64,000 bases of DNA from Lepas anatifera. Its lineage: Eukaryota > Arthropoda > Thecostraca > Lepadidae. The stretch's first letter is position 1. Each line of letters starts with the position of its first letter. A program made the translations under genes and the position numbers. The notes under the pieces are model-generated. The model was not told the origin of the DNA, did no database searches, and saw only the letters and a list, made by a program, of their open reading frames with translations. The stretch spans positions 372,001-436,000 of the forward strand of contig JAOTON010001929.1 in assembly GCA_034440635.1 (NCBI GenBank), given 5' to 3'. This document shows positions 23,061 to 35,940 of the stretch, piece by piece.

Positions 23061-26000
23061 AGTCTGAAGTTATCACAAGGCATGCTGCTAGCCTGGTCAG
23101 ATTCTTTGGTGTACGTCATACGAACACACGAACTGATTTAGGCCGCATTTGCTTTGCCAGTTGGCTGGGCGCGATGCTCAACGCTGGATGCATCTTCTTG
23201 AATTTATTTCTTTTCAGCCCTCTGCAAAAGCCGCAGGTATTGTTTTCAAGTGCTGTCTTTCCCGCAATTGCGGAATCCCAGAATCGCAGCATCAGCCCTT
23301 AATCTGCAGTGAACTGCTAATCCTGCGAAGGCCCCTGTTGAATTCCAAAAATAGTACCAGAATCCCGATTTGACCTTACCTCTGTTCGCTTCCACTTTTG
23401 CTTATTAATTGGTACCGAAATTAATGCAAAGCAAATCACACGAGTAACGGTGTGGTGAGCAGAGATGATTGATACGCTTTTGTGGGATTTATACCTAACT
23501 GTTGATCCGAACACTCGTAATGACGGGGTCTGGGCCACCCTTGTCGTGACTGGGAGGGCGGTTGCCCCCTCATTTAATATATAAAAGAAACACGCTAGTT
23601 AGCAAACAGCGCTACCTAAGCGATGGGTAGCTTTACCTAAACTCTACAGAAGATGCTGTATAAAAATGTCTGGTCAAATTCTGGGTCACCAGAGGTTAAA
23701 TATGTGACCATTGTGATATAATGGGATGTAATTGAAATGACAGTTTTCTAGTCATAGCGTCTGAAGTAGGGGAGATATAACGAAACTATTTACACCCTTG
23801 GAATTATCTGAGAAAGCTGCGTCAAATGATATACGATATAACCGTTCTGGGCCAAATCTAATCTGGGACTTGGTATATGGTTGGCTCAAGATCAAATTGA
23901 GTCAAAACACTTATTATTATATATGCAGGGATAAGACAAACCCAATCATTTCAAAATAGGCGATGTATCTTCATTTCTTAGGAAGTAATTGGGCTTAAAA
24001 AACTTAACCCGTGCATTTCCGATTGGGAGGTCATGGATTGTATCTGACCTTAGGTTATCTATAAAGATATTGAACAATTTTTTGCAACCAGTGGGCGCAT
24101 TATGTGATATAAATTTCAGATTTATAGATTAACCCTATTTTTACACTGCTATCTTTAAAATTTTTGAAGGTGAGGTCAGTTGACCTGCACTGGTAACCTG
24201 TCCTGAAATTACCTGTACCCAAAATGTTTGACATAAGTCGCAAAAAAACATAAAAGGTATTCCAAGTACGGCGGCAATATGTACCACCGTTCTTGGGCTA
24301 TCTGCGAAAAACCTGAGGGGCGGGGCGAGTACACGACCTCCCGCCAATGCGCATGTTAGAGGCCGTATAGAATGTTGGTGTCACTTTTCGTTATTAAAAA
24401 AAGTTCCCGATCGCGATGAATATCCCTGAGTGTATATTAGTCCCTTCCTACGACCTCCTCCGCAAAAAAAATGTTCAGGCGCGTGGGTTGGACGCGCTAA
24501 AAATGGGTTGGACGTGCTAAAATGGGTTGGACGCGAAAAGGATCAAGTGGGATAGAACTCCGCTCTGAAAACGCGTATTGCTCTAAAATGTAAAGTTTTA
24601 GGACCAGTTGCAAAGACTCAACGTTGGTTTTTAGGGTTCAGTATCTTACGCTTTCGTTGCTGAATTCATATTGTGTAATTTTGTTTGTGTAGTTCCGCAA
24701 TGGACAAACCTACTAATGGGTGCACGTTGAGGAGACAGTGGCCTTGAAGTCTCCACGAGCTGCTGCTTATATTTTTCTTGGAAATTCTCCCGGCTGAGCA
24801 CTGGATAGACCACTCAGTGTGGCCAGCCTTGGTAACTTGTTAGGCATTAGTTAGCTGGTGGGATGAACGTTAATACCTCAGGTGTGCCAAGCCTCTGTAC
24901 ACGGCCAATGCACTGTGCACTTTCTAATTTTGTCGGACTGGGGTTCAACTTGTGCTCCACTGATACTTTTTACGTAATGTTTTTTCTGTGCTTCGTGGTC
25001 AACAAATCTTATTGTTGGTAATTAAACTAGTCTAATTTTTTACCCCATGATACTGCTCATTGATATCTAGCAAGCATTATTTTCAGGGTTTGGTATCATT
25101 GCCAGGAGTTCTTCATTTTCGTTTAATGATATAAAAAAAGACCCAAAAGGTAACACATGTTTAAAACATGCGTCAGGGCATAGTGAACAAGGGAGCAGGT
25201 AATCAGATAGTTCTGCATAATTTGTCCTTTAGTGCCTTTGATTACCGACTTGAGAATCCGGCGCTGCATGCTTTTTTCCGAAAGTTTATTTTGATTTCAT
25301 ATGATCTTTAATACTGGAGGACGCCGATATCTTACTCGGCACGCGTATCGAATGAAAAAAGTGGAGCCAAACTTCAGGCCGGGAAGGTACTTTGACCCCA
25401 ATGCTTTGACCCTGCGCTTTGATCAGTGCGAAGCGACAACCCCAAGCAGGAGCCACACAAATGGAATGAAATTTTATACTTACCTATATGCAGCTGAGAA
25501 AATATTTTTGACACCGAAATTTTGGCAAGAAATCAGACTACGTGCCGATAGAGCAGAATATAAAGACAACTTTTTATTGTGGGTAGAGTGAGTAGGTACA
25601 GGCTTCTCACCCCGGCAGAAGAGCGAAACTTCTAGTTTCTGAACTTTTCGGGGCTGTGGGAATCGGATTAGATCAAGGAAGTTAATAATATGAGAAATTT
25701 GTAATATGTTATATGTGAAAACCTTTTTGCAGCTTTTCAGTTTTCTGAAAAGTCCCCATTTTTTATATTTTGCAAAAAGGCAGACATGTCTTTCACAACA
25801 CATGCTCCTCAGATTTCCCATTATCATAAATTTTCCACGGCGATTATATAGGTAGTTTTACCTTTTATTTAACTGCATATGGTTTTCAACCATCGAAACG
25901 ACACTTGAGTACCAAGTTATCGGTTTTTTCCGCACAAAGTGCGTTCTACACCCTGGAGTCTCTTGCAATTGCATGCTCTTTCTACGGCGAAGTGTAGCCG

Positions 26001-26490
26001 TGGTATCCATGAGCGTGGAGGGCAGGAGGACGAGGGGACGAGTCATGCCAGCTTGTGAGTCAGGGGATGTCACCTAGAGTTCTAGGACTTGACCTAGTGT
26101 TTTTTGCCTTTTCTCCCTCCTTACTCTCGTGGACTTGCGTAAATGTGTTGGCGAAGTACATCATCGTTAGAGCTTCTAAACAATCAATGCACAAAATTCG
26201 CCTACTACCCCACTTTACCCCATCCGGTCATCGCCAGTCCAGGGCCTGTCCCCCAAGTAAAAATTCCCTGCTGGTCCCAGTCATATATACAGTCCACATC
26301 CTAACCCAGATCGGTACAATCATGTGCCTATGAAATAAAGCAAGAAACGAGGCATTGCTCATGTGCCTTTCGTTACAATTGATTCGACTGATGGGCAAAA
26401 GCGCAGGGAGGCACAGGGTCTGTGGCCTGTATAAATGCATTTGCTTGAATACTGACCAATACTTGCAAGCTTACTTGCTCTGAATAAGCT
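23061..26490. other. No supported gene
   Basis: AT-rich DNA. A short tandem repeat of ATGGGTTGGACGCG type lies at 24483-24540. CTACCCCACTTTACCCCATC at 26203 resembles the end of a GGGGTAAAG-type TIR element. Confidence 0.4.
24483..24540. repeat. Short tandem repeat, about 20-bp unit
   Basis: Three copies of GGGTTGGACGCGCTAAAA-like sequence. Confidence 0.75.
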
Positions 26491-26609
26491 TTGCCCGGAG
26501 CCTTGCTGTGCTCGTCTGTTGAGGTCACAATAGAACCCACCTATATATTGCGAGGTGCGACGGTGATCCCTGTTCCGAGAGCGAGCCCCATCTCAGTCTG
26601 GTGCCAGTT

Positions 26610-26805
26610 GGTCTGCACCACCACCGTACCGCGTCCGCACCACCGCCGTACCGAACCCGCACCACCGCTGTACCGGACCAGCACCACCGCCGTACCGAAC
26701 TCGCACCACCGTCGTAACGAGCTCGCACCACCGCCGCACCGAGCTCGCACTACTGCTGTACCGAGCCCGTACCACCGCTGTACCGGGCCGGCACCACCAG
26801 TTGAC
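26610..26805. repeat. 24-bp minisatellite
   Basis: About eight copies of a unit like CACCACCGCCGTACCGAACTCG (24 bp). As with the larger array, the unit keeps frames open on both strands, and the resulting His/Arg/Thr or Gly/Val/Arg repeats are not taken as proteins. Confidence 0.85.
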
Positions 26806-26859
26806 GGCTGTCCCAGGCCAGCACCACCACCCCGCTGCTGCCCGCCGCTCACCTGAGGG

Positions 26860-27640
26860 CCGACTGAGCCGCTGCCGCCGTCACGACCGGCCAGCCAGCG
26901 CCCCCTCTCCGATCCGCACAGCAAATCCAGTCGCTGACAACCCGCACACAAGGGGTACAACCTGTTAGTTCCCGGTAAAAACGCGGCCGCAGCCACTGGA
27001 CGGTGGCCGGTGGCTCGGCGACCGCGGCCGCCGCGCGCCCATCTGATTAAGTAATTAGAGGGTATGTGAGATGGCTTTATCGCGAGGCGCGGCAGACAGC
27101 GGCGCCTCCAGCTGGGCAGACGCCCCATGGGCGCCAGGTGATCTTGGCAATGTTCTCTCCAGCGAGGGATGGAGACGGCATAGAAAGAGAATCCATAGTG
27201 CTAAACATCTGAGCTGTATAAGTTACAGGGGCCTGCGGTACTGTTGAAGTTATGTTCTCGCCGAACCAAGGCTCTCCCGCTGCGTTCTGCAGGCTGTTCA
27301 TACAGAACGGCGTGTGTGGAGCTGCTGCCTGGCAGTCCACCGTTGAAGCCGGGGTTTGATCCGGTGACCCAGGCTGCGCCGGTGCGGCCGTGGTCAGCGC
27401 CGACTCGGTCAGAGGCCGTCGCCGGCGGCGGAACCGACACATCCGCGCCGTCCATCGCCGCCGAATGGGCGCCGCGTGTTGGCGCGGCGTTTACGACGCA
27501 GCCAGCGGCGATGACGAGGTGTGAACTGGCGCGCCACTACCCGCGGCCCATCTGGCCCGATAACAAATTTGTGGCGGCGGCTCAGGGCCGTCTGCAGTTG
27601 CAGGTCTGCAGAATACTGCACCGGGGAGGACATTGCCAGC
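26860..27640. other. GC-rich patch, possible exon or promoter
   Basis: A CpG-rich region. On the minus strand an ATG near 27455 starts a frame beginning MDGADVSVPPPATASD, and a second frame stays open for 121 codons. No domain or clear donor was found, so I do not call a gene. Confidence 0.3.
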
Positions 27641-27759
27641 TGTCAGCCAGCACAAAGCCGGCTACTGAACGCCTACGTGCACCATGGATGATCACACTGA
27701 TGGCTTTTATTGTAGAGCGTATATGTGTGCAATGGGTGATTGTTGTGGGAGTTTAGAGC

Positions 27760-28225
27760 GAAGATGTTGGTGATAAATCACCAGCATCTGCGTCGTGATC
27801 TCATGATCATTCTATTAGCTACGCCACCTGTGTCCTCTGTACTTTATTGTTTTGAAAATGCATACAAAGCGAATCTAGGCGTCCGGTGTTGATTTTCAAA
27901 AACTGTACTGTTGTCTTCAGAGGCACAGGAATTATTTCAAGTTAGGGGTGCCGGGGGAAGGGTTAAGGGCCGTTGCCATTTGTGGAGCCTTGGGCGATTT
28001 AGTCATTTTTTCAAACAGAATTGATATAATTTTGGTCTACTTAGAACAAAACAATTTAAGAGAACAGGGTGGGAAGGTAACAAGGAGCCAAAGTCCGAAG
28101 AAATTTGAATCTCGGAATGGACTGTTTTCTGTCATAGATGCTTAACAATAAGAACAATTTCACTTAACCAATGATAGCAGTCTCGTGGTGTCAACGTTAA
28201 CGACAACAGTGACGGGATGTCGACA
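27760..28225. other. No supported gene
   Basis: Nothing recognised. Confidence 0.4.
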
Positions 28226-28229
28226 ACGA

Positions 28230-28514
28230 CATAGCCGGATCCAGAATTGTCGATTGGCGGAGGGGGGGCGCCAAATGGTCGGAGGGGCGTCATCCGGGCC
28301 AGGGAGTACGTACCACTTTTGGACGGCAAAACCTATCAGGTAGGCGCCAAAACCTACTATGGGGGCGCCGGTACTTGCACCCTGGGGAAAGGTGGTGGGA
28401 AAAGACATTTCAAGGGGGCGCTATCGACCTTTCAAGGGAGCGCCGAGCCGTTCAGGGGCCGTCGATGATCGATTGGGGGCTGCCCTTGCCTCGTCCCCCA
28501 CCGAGCGGCCCATG
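28230..28514. mobile_element. Degenerate hAT-like MITE, inverted relative of the 37648 element
   Basis: Read in reverse, the middle of the 37648 element (ACCTATCAGGT next to GGGCGC, and TCCGGACCAGGG) matches this segment. It starts CATAGCCGGATCCAG. The right end is poorly conserved and no target duplication remains. Confidence 0.55.
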
Positions 28515-28985
28515 TACGATGGCGCTCCTCTCGAAGGGGCTGAACTTGGACAAAAATATATATGTAGAATGTTGGAACTGTTCGGCAGAGTTACGTAAAG
28601 CTGCTTTTAGAAGGTGTTAAAAACGGAATCGCCCTGCTTTTCCCGTATCGTCCAGATAATGGACGTTGCTTTACTGATATGGCCTGGCCTGTTCCTAAAT
28701 TTTCCGCCGCCTTAGCACGCTCGGCTGCAAACCCCCGTTCGACTATTTGGTTATATCTTCCCTGTCGGCCGGAGGCCCTGTTCAATCATTTTGCCACTCC
28801 TACCCAAGCGACTTTCTGACAAATCCGAAATCGTGGTAACTTATTAACTACGAGGATGTTACTCCCCGTGGAAACTTAAAATGTTTGCCCCTATCAGGAT
28901 TGGAATCTGAAATGCGCTAGAGGATGCACCTCTTTCAACTTCCAAAAGGCATCCACATAACCCAGGTCAAGAGCGCAGTCAGCGC

Positions 28986-29441
28986 TTAAAGGGAATGTGG
29001 CACCTTCACAACATGATTTCAACTGAGATGCCAAGTTGTAAAACAAGTCGGAAAACCCGGTACCCCATATTTCATTTGTCTTGGAACTCGATATTTCCGT
29101 CGAAAAAAGCTAAAACCTACCTGACACCAGCCCCCCATTAGCTCGTCGCCGGGCGGCCATTGTTGTGAGCTGCTGGTGTGACGACATATGCTGACGTCAC
29201 GATGAGAATCAGCCAATCGAAGCCCTTGAAGCGTTTCAAGTATGGTAGTGCTTGCCAGATCGTGACATCATCTACAGGTTGATATTTATTTCTTTTTCTA
29301 GAGGAGTATTTTTAATAACAAAATATTGAGCCTATTGTACATTTTTTAGAGAAATCATGAGTGGTTTCATTATTCTTGGCTAAAAGTACGCCTAATTTCA
29401 CCAAATTGCAGGATTAGACCAAGGTGCCACATTCCCTTTAA
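28986..29441. mobile_element. TTAA-flanked TIR element (MITE), copy 2
   Basis: Same family as 22601-23060 but inverted: its left end corresponds to the right end of copy 1 across the whole length. TTAA is present at both ends, 456 bp. Confidence 0.8.
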
Positions 29442-32320
29442 GGATGGAGAGCCCAACGCTTCCGAGGGGCACGCTGTGAGAAAATGGGCATTTTGTTGTG
29501 ACCCTAAAGCACGGAAAATTTTAGTTTCTATCGGTTTTGTGGGGAAGTCCGGCATGTATAATCGAGCTCTTAGAGTAATTAATATATCTCTGTTGGGTCA
29601 TCTCACCTCCAGGCTAATCTGCTTCGGGAATAAATAGTATCTGGCACGCCATTCTACGGTGGAGTTAACTGATCTCCGGATGCAGTTAATTAATCTATGA
29701 ATATGAAATAGGTATGTATGTACATACATAAGCTGAGTTTGGGACGTTTGCTACTTTTTGTGAGCTAAAAAATTGTCAATCGAGTTGAAATTGTTTGGGG
29801 GATCAAATGGTCCTAAGGGAGCGGCGACTGTGATAGAGAAAACCCCAGTCCCTCCAGATTTATAAGAACCCAGGCTCCCCTCCAAGGTTCTGACTGACAG
29901 CACGGTGCTCCGGCTCGCAAGGAGCACAGATGTGACTTAGAGGTAACCGCAGTCGCGTGGGTTATCTGTAGGTTTTCTACGTGTTTTCCGTGTGGGGAAC
30001 GCTAAAGATGCACTGACCAGGATAACGAAGCAGCCAGGCACCACGAGCACCCAATTTACATAAGGAAACGGCTGCTGATGCAGATCAGGTTCGACTGCCG
30101 CTGGCGGGGAGGGGAGGAGCTGTGATAGTCCAATTGACTCAGTGCATCCGGGTCAGTGATCAAGGGGCAATTCCGACGCGAGGACATACATACTGTTCAC
30201 AACGAAAGGAACGTGTGTCTCGGCGCAGAAGGTGAAACTCGTATCAATATTAAACGGTTTAATCTCCCTCGGACAAACTCAATCTTCATTTTCCACCATA
30301 CCGTTCTTACTATTCTATTATAATAACCTATATTCATTGTTATTAATCATCATTATTACTAAGCACTACATCATTTTTTTATTTTTTTATGCAAATGAGT
30401 TCATTTTTAAAATACATTCATGATTAAGTAAGTTGATTCATGATTAAGTAAGTATGACTGTACAGATTGTATGGTGAAGATCTAGATTTTGAAGAACGTT
30501 TCAAAGTTCCGCTTAATGCCTTCTGCGCCGAGACGGCTATTATTTTCATTGTGGTCTGTGCGACGTAGTAGCCGGACGGCGCGCTCGGTCATGGACCACG
30601 TCAACTTCAGAGGTACAGAATTTAGCAGTCGGAGGCGCAATCAAATAAGAGGCGTATACACATGACAAGCTCCTTACATTTCTGAAGATAGCTGGGCTAC
30701 AGAAGTTTATCTAAAAGTATAATATAAACGTCTATGAAGGCAAGTATACACAATACCGCCAAACTAACAGCAACCCCGCCTATTATAACATTTATGTCAT
30801 AGACGTTCCCCTGCCAAATTTTACTAATAGGTACTTCAAACTAGGTTATGATAGACTAGAGCTAGGGTATGATAGGCTTAGAATTGTGACCAATTTAGGC
30901 TAAAATAGGCAAGAGGGAAAAACGTTCAACTAACCAACTAACCTTAACTAACATTCCGTTGATATTCACGAACCAAATAACCTTAACCTAGGATTTACTG
31001 CCTAACTAACTAATACTAAGAATCTTAACTAACCAACTCACACCTCTCACTAACACTCTATCTCTTATCTTACACTTCTCTCTTCCTCCATTCGGCGGCT
31101 ACCCAGCCGGAGAGGGGCGCTGTAACCTCACCTCCTGGTGGCAGTGTAACCCGCTACGCCCTGGGCCAGGTGCTCAGCAGCAATTTCTAAATAAACGAAA
31201 ATCATTGCTTAAATGGAGGAACTTGAGTAACGTAAGCAAAGCGGACACTGCAACATGCCACAAAATTCTAAATTATAAACTTAGCGTTGTCGTGCTGTAA
31301 TGTTGGAACACCTCCTGCCGCGCTGTATCGTTCAGTCCGTGTCTATTAGCTCGTACTCCTGCGAGATGTCTAGGTTCGTTCAATCCTGCACCAAGATAGT
31401 TGTCGGGCATTTTTGGCCTTCTCCCCAACTGTACCATGTTTGTACCTAATGTGTGAGAAACCAACAGAACATATTCGAATATGGTAAAATATAATGGCAA
31501 CAGTTTTTGCGCAGTAGGTACCCGAGGTGGAACTTGCAACTCGGTACTGAGTTTGTGACACATTTATGATAGTTGAGGTGCATAAGTGTGACAAAATAGC
31601 GATCGTGACAGTATGGTTCAAAATCAAACACACATTCGAAATACAGAATGAGCTGTAGGAATATTTTAATTTAGCAACTCTGTCCTTCAATTGAGCGTAC
31701 CATCAGTGATACAATATTGGTACTGTGTTGTTTACTAAACGAGAACCCCGCTGAGAAAACCCGGAAACCGCTGTACAGTTGCGATTTTAATGAGCCAATG
31801 GGCGATTGTTAGTAGTTGCGAAGTTGCGCCTAATGCCGAAATGTGAAGTAATTTTCAGAAATAATGATTGTGGGCATATTTAAGGCATTAAGATAACGCA
31901 ATACGTTATAAGTACTTTTCTGTCCATTTTGTAGGTTAAATAATATTTAAAGTTTGAGTATCTTCGATTTAGGGTCCTATTTCTTTGAATTTAGTATCAA
32001 GTACGCCTAAAGCTACTAGGAAAAGTACTAAATGAGTGAAACAAATAAACATAGTGGGCAGCAATTTACCTAAACTACGCAAAGGACAAACAAGTTCGCA
32101 ATGTTTGTGTGATGAGAGCCTGCCAAAAAATTTGAACAAGTGGAGATACTTTGTTGAGGGCATATTATTAGGTATTCTGAAATAAGTGCAGGCTAAAACT
32201 AGCTGAATAAATAGTGCTGCCATGCTAATCTAAGATGAATGTAGGTACTTTGATTCATGCACTTTCACACATAAACTTGGTTTTCATTCTTAGTTTGTTG
32301 TGCCTTGCCTTATTCCCTAG
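29442..32320. other. No supported gene
   Basis: AT-rich DNA. An AACTAACC-rich low-complexity stretch lies at 30925-31050. Confidence 0.4.
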
Positions 32321-32393
32321 ATCAAGATTGTTGGTGATTTGGAGCTAAAGTTGGAGAGTTGGCGCCAGCAGGATGGCAACAACAGTAATTCAG
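32321..32393 (+). CDS. Internal exon of the unrecognised plus-strand gene
   Basis: A strong acceptor (TTGCCTTATTCCCTAG) precedes a 73-bp exon encoding IKIVGDLELKLESWRQQDG followed by an Asn/Ser-rich end. It ends in phase 1 at CAG/GTGAGG. Its start phase 0 fits the exon ending at 13880. The Leu/Lys/Glu spacing suggests a short amphipathic helix. I do not recognise the protein. Confidence 0.5.
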
Positions 32394-33136
32394 GTGAGGT
32401 TTCATGATCAAATTATATGTCAATATTGTACAGATAGCAAATGTGTGCCAATGCAGTCCTCACAAAGTGTTAAAACACACTGGGAGGGGCCTGGACTAAC
32501 GGCACTAGAGGGGGCCTAGTAGACCCCTTCTCATCTCAGAAAATCACAGAAAATCTCAGAAAGAAAGAGACTTTGAAAACGCTGGTTGGGGGTGTTGCTT
32601 ACTACCAGTGGTAGAGCAAACACAGGACCTGAACTGCCTGGTTAAAGCAGGATTTTGACTTATACACTGGATCTTCTTTGTATGATTTCAATACTCTGTA
32701 CCTATTAGGCCAATAGACATAATTTTACATTATGCGGTTTTATTTTTACTCGAAGGAACACGGCAGGTATAATCTGTTGGAATTTTAATTTATTTTAAAT
32801 GTACTGGTCCACTTTACCACACATTTTGTGATCCAATTTTTGACATTAATTTTGTCCTTTTTGATATTAATGATTTGTAGTTTTATATTATAATAATTTT
32901 TATAATTCACATTTAATCATAAATTACCATAATTGACACCCTTAAATAAACTCAAATGATGTCATAACTAGTAGTTGCATAATATTTATCGCACTGAAAC
33001 AATTCCTATTAAATTTTCTTAAACATAAACATGATCTAAAAAAAACATTTAATACTTTCTGGTAATGGTTTTTGAATTGTGTTGAATGTATAATTGTTTA
33101 ATGTTGTAAAATTATTTTGTTTTTATTTTTTTGTAG

Positions 33137-33162
33137 GTACCGTGAAACCAAATAAATTGTAG
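33137..33162 (+). CDS. Possible terminal exon of the plus-strand gene
   Basis: After a T-rich acceptor (TTTTTATTTTTTTGTAG), the phase-1 continuation from 32393 reads seven codons (TVKPNKL) to a TAG stop. An AATAAA lies inside it at 33152. The model gives a protein of about 56 residues if no other exons intervene. Phase agreement is the only support. Confidence 0.3.
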
Positions 33163-35200
33163 AACCCTAATAGGATACAATACGTTATACTTCATCTACG
33201 GGTTCTGAGATCCTCCGTGTCTTAATTACGGGGATGAAACAAAATATGATAGCTCGTGCCCACATGCCACGTTGGTAAGCCACGTCCAATCTAAGCAATG
33301 CAGCCCGGGATGGAAACCCGGCGCCGTAGGTAAGCTAGCGAGCCGTGTGTGACTGTTGTGGAGATATTGCCCCGGAAATGTAATGCTCCAAGTGGGCTGA
33401 CTGCCGGTTTGTCGCTGTCATTCGACTCTGCCGGTCTAATTGACCTGGCCCAGCCGGCGACATGAAAGAGCGGTGTCCAGTGGTGGGGAGGGGGAGGGGG
33501 TGCCGTTAGCGGGTGATTCCGAGTGTGCGCGGTCGGCCAGCCCCTGGTGACAAGCACAGAGTCGGCCTTACTGGGGGACGGCCCGGCCACTCCACAAACC
33601 AATCAGACTGCCGCCCAGGCGATAACGACTTCGCCATGACTCGTTAGGTCTGAAACTTCAGGGGAGATGGTTGCGTTGATGTCTTACATTGTCTTATGCT
33701 GATGCCCACTTGTAGTATTACATTTCCAGGGCCCTGATAAAAGCTGGTCTTTAGGGATATGGGTACCTTGAAGAACAGGGGCTAAAAACGAAACTGTTGA
33801 AGGCCATCACATGATAGTTGTTATATGAAAGATATGTATGAGATGTGATACTTCAAAAACTTTCTAACTTTAGAGGCGGGTAAAGGTGCCATACACATAA
33901 CGCCTTATAAAAAGCCGTTAAGTAAGTAAGATGTGGGGTCTACATTACAAGTACTATTTTTTATTTTCTGTTGTCTGTGTTATGCATGTCTACTATGTCC
34001 CTGCATTGATGAGCCTAACATAGGTTGATATCTTCACAACTCTCGGCATGCCTGGCTAATTCATTTAAAACTGTATTTTATTTTTCTCTGGCAGTACAAT
34101 TTAGCTGTGGTTAGCCAGCCTGACCCACCAAAAAGCAATATTCTGGGCATAATACCGTGAAATAAATCATAGCATCCCTCGATATCAACCACCATTCGGC
34201 CCGCTTTATTGATGCTTGTTCGAATAACCAGTGACGCGGAGCGATTCGTGTTTATTTGTTGTTTGATGTGAGTGGCATGCTAGTGCTTCAAAATATGCCA
34301 GTCCCCTGGGCTCGGGTGCGCCAGCGGCCATGTTTGTGTCTTGCACATACATCGGGTGTCGTATCAGCAGCGCGTCATGTGGATGGATCATGTGTTGATT
34401 CGATGCTGCTTCCCGGTGCTTTATGTCTCAACCTGGCACCGCACGGGGATTGAGCCTACCCTTTGCTTTCTGCAAGTGGTTTCGATTTTGTTTAAAGGAA
34501 AAAGCTCACTTTGCCTGTGTATACATGGGCTGTGAGCTTTTGGGGAAAATCATATTAGGCTAGGACAGGACAACGAGCTATCATGCCATTTCATAACTCA
34601 TCCAAGTCTATTTTGATCTTATAAAACGTGGTTATCCAAATTTGATTGTCACTCGCCTGCTAGAAGAACTAAATTAAGTTAATAAACATCCTTTGAAAGC
34701 TATTAGGGAGAAAGACTAGAGTTCGTTGAAAAATTCTAGGGTCAGTTAAAAATGAGATCCCCAGAGGTCACGAAAGTTCCGACTTCCTGAATATCTTCTA
34801 TAACTTCTAAGCAAAACAAGATGCAAAAGTGATGTTGATATCCTTATAAATGCCATTATTTAGAGCTTCGAATTATTGTGTCCCGCCTTGGCCTTTCAAG
34901 GCCATTTTAAAAGGTCGGTTTCATGGGCTGAACAAACTGATAGACACACATGGCGTTGTTACAGGTTTTCTAGTTATATGGCGAACCTAGTTTCCAAACA
35001 TATGGTTCCTGAGTTATTATAAAGGATGTCCTAAATCGGCCTGCGGTTGGCCTATTTCAAACCCCTTTAACGTCACATGTCATCGGGTAAGGTTCAAACT
35101 TGGTGTGAGAGTAGGAGAAGGTAGCATGGCTCCGGGACTCTTCCGACTTTTCAGTTTCACCATTGATTTTGGAGAGTATGGTGGTGCAATCGGACCCCCC
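33163..35200. other. No supported gene
   Basis: A GC-rich patch at 33260-33600 contains short open frames only; the rest is AT-rich. Confidence 0.4.
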
Positions 35201-35209
35201 CCTCCCCAC

Positions 35210-35283
35210 CTGCAGGCGGTGGTGCGTACGAAAAGAGCCCAGGCGGTGCCTGATTAAACGTCGAGACAAAGACCCTCGGACGC
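35210..35283 (-). CDS. Possible isolated minus-strand exon
   Basis: Bounded by a fair acceptor (GTGTTTCTTCAG) and a donor (GCAG/GTGGGG). One frame reads RPRVFVSTFNQAPPGLFSY and then a Pro-rich end. It might belong to a minus-strand gene, but it cannot be tied to the LOXL gene by phase or homology. Confidence 0.2.
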
Positions 35284-35639
35284 CTGAAGAAACACGTGGC
35301 GAATCTTACAATTTCCTCAGACAAGCACGACATTTTTGTCACTGTTCGCTTTGTGATCCGCCTTTTGGTGAGGTCGGCATCAAATTCCTCAGTAGATTAG
35401 ATGGAATTATGCACATAATACAGGCAGAGCTCATTTCCGGGCACCACTTACAACTGCACGAAAAACGTGAGACTCATCCTTTGGCCACCATGTTTCTAGC
35501 CACATATACAACTGGTCGATGGATATGCCCTATCCACTCGAATTTGAAGTTTTACGGTAACGAGTGTACTGTGCCCGAAATCAACTCCGAACGAAACTAG
35601 GCTGTACTCAAAGCCAAGTACAGCCGATTCTAGCCTGCT

Positions 35640-35940
35640 TCATCCTCAGCTGCCAGGTTGAACAGGTTCCAGAAGGTGGTGTGCGCGGGGAGAGCCCGGC
35701 TGGTCCCAGCACGTTCGCAGCCGACGGCGGACAGAGGCGCCGACGCCGGCGGCGGCCTCGCTGCCGATGTTTATTTGGACGTGCGGCGTGCCGCCGCTGC
35801 TGCTGCTGCTGCTGAGACGAAGTGTGAACGGACGAGTCGCAGGACCGCTCCTGCCCCCTCCCCCCTCCAGCCTCTGAGGCAGCCCTCGTGCGCGCAGCTC
35901 CAGCTCCATTTGACTGACAGTTGAGTAAATTTTGGTTGTG
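35640..35940. other. GC-rich patch with a CAG/CTG run
   Basis: Contains a (CTG)n run near 35798-35815 and CpG-rich sequence open on both strands. No domain seen; an unrecognised exon or promoter is possible. Confidence 0.3.

Larger units (their letters stand above)
13881..32320 (+). other. Putative large intron of the plus-strand gene
   Basis: If the exons at 13809 and 32321 belong together, this 18.4-kb stretch is one intron or contains exons I could not recognise. It holds MITEs, two 24-bp minisatellites, a LINE remnant and two GC-rich promoter-like patches, listed separately. Confidence 0.3.

Noticed and set aside
27077..27455. Minus-strand coding exon beginning MDGADVSVPPPAT
   Set aside because: Two overlapping frames are equally open in GC-rich sequence and no convincing donor follows; left as a GC-rich patch.
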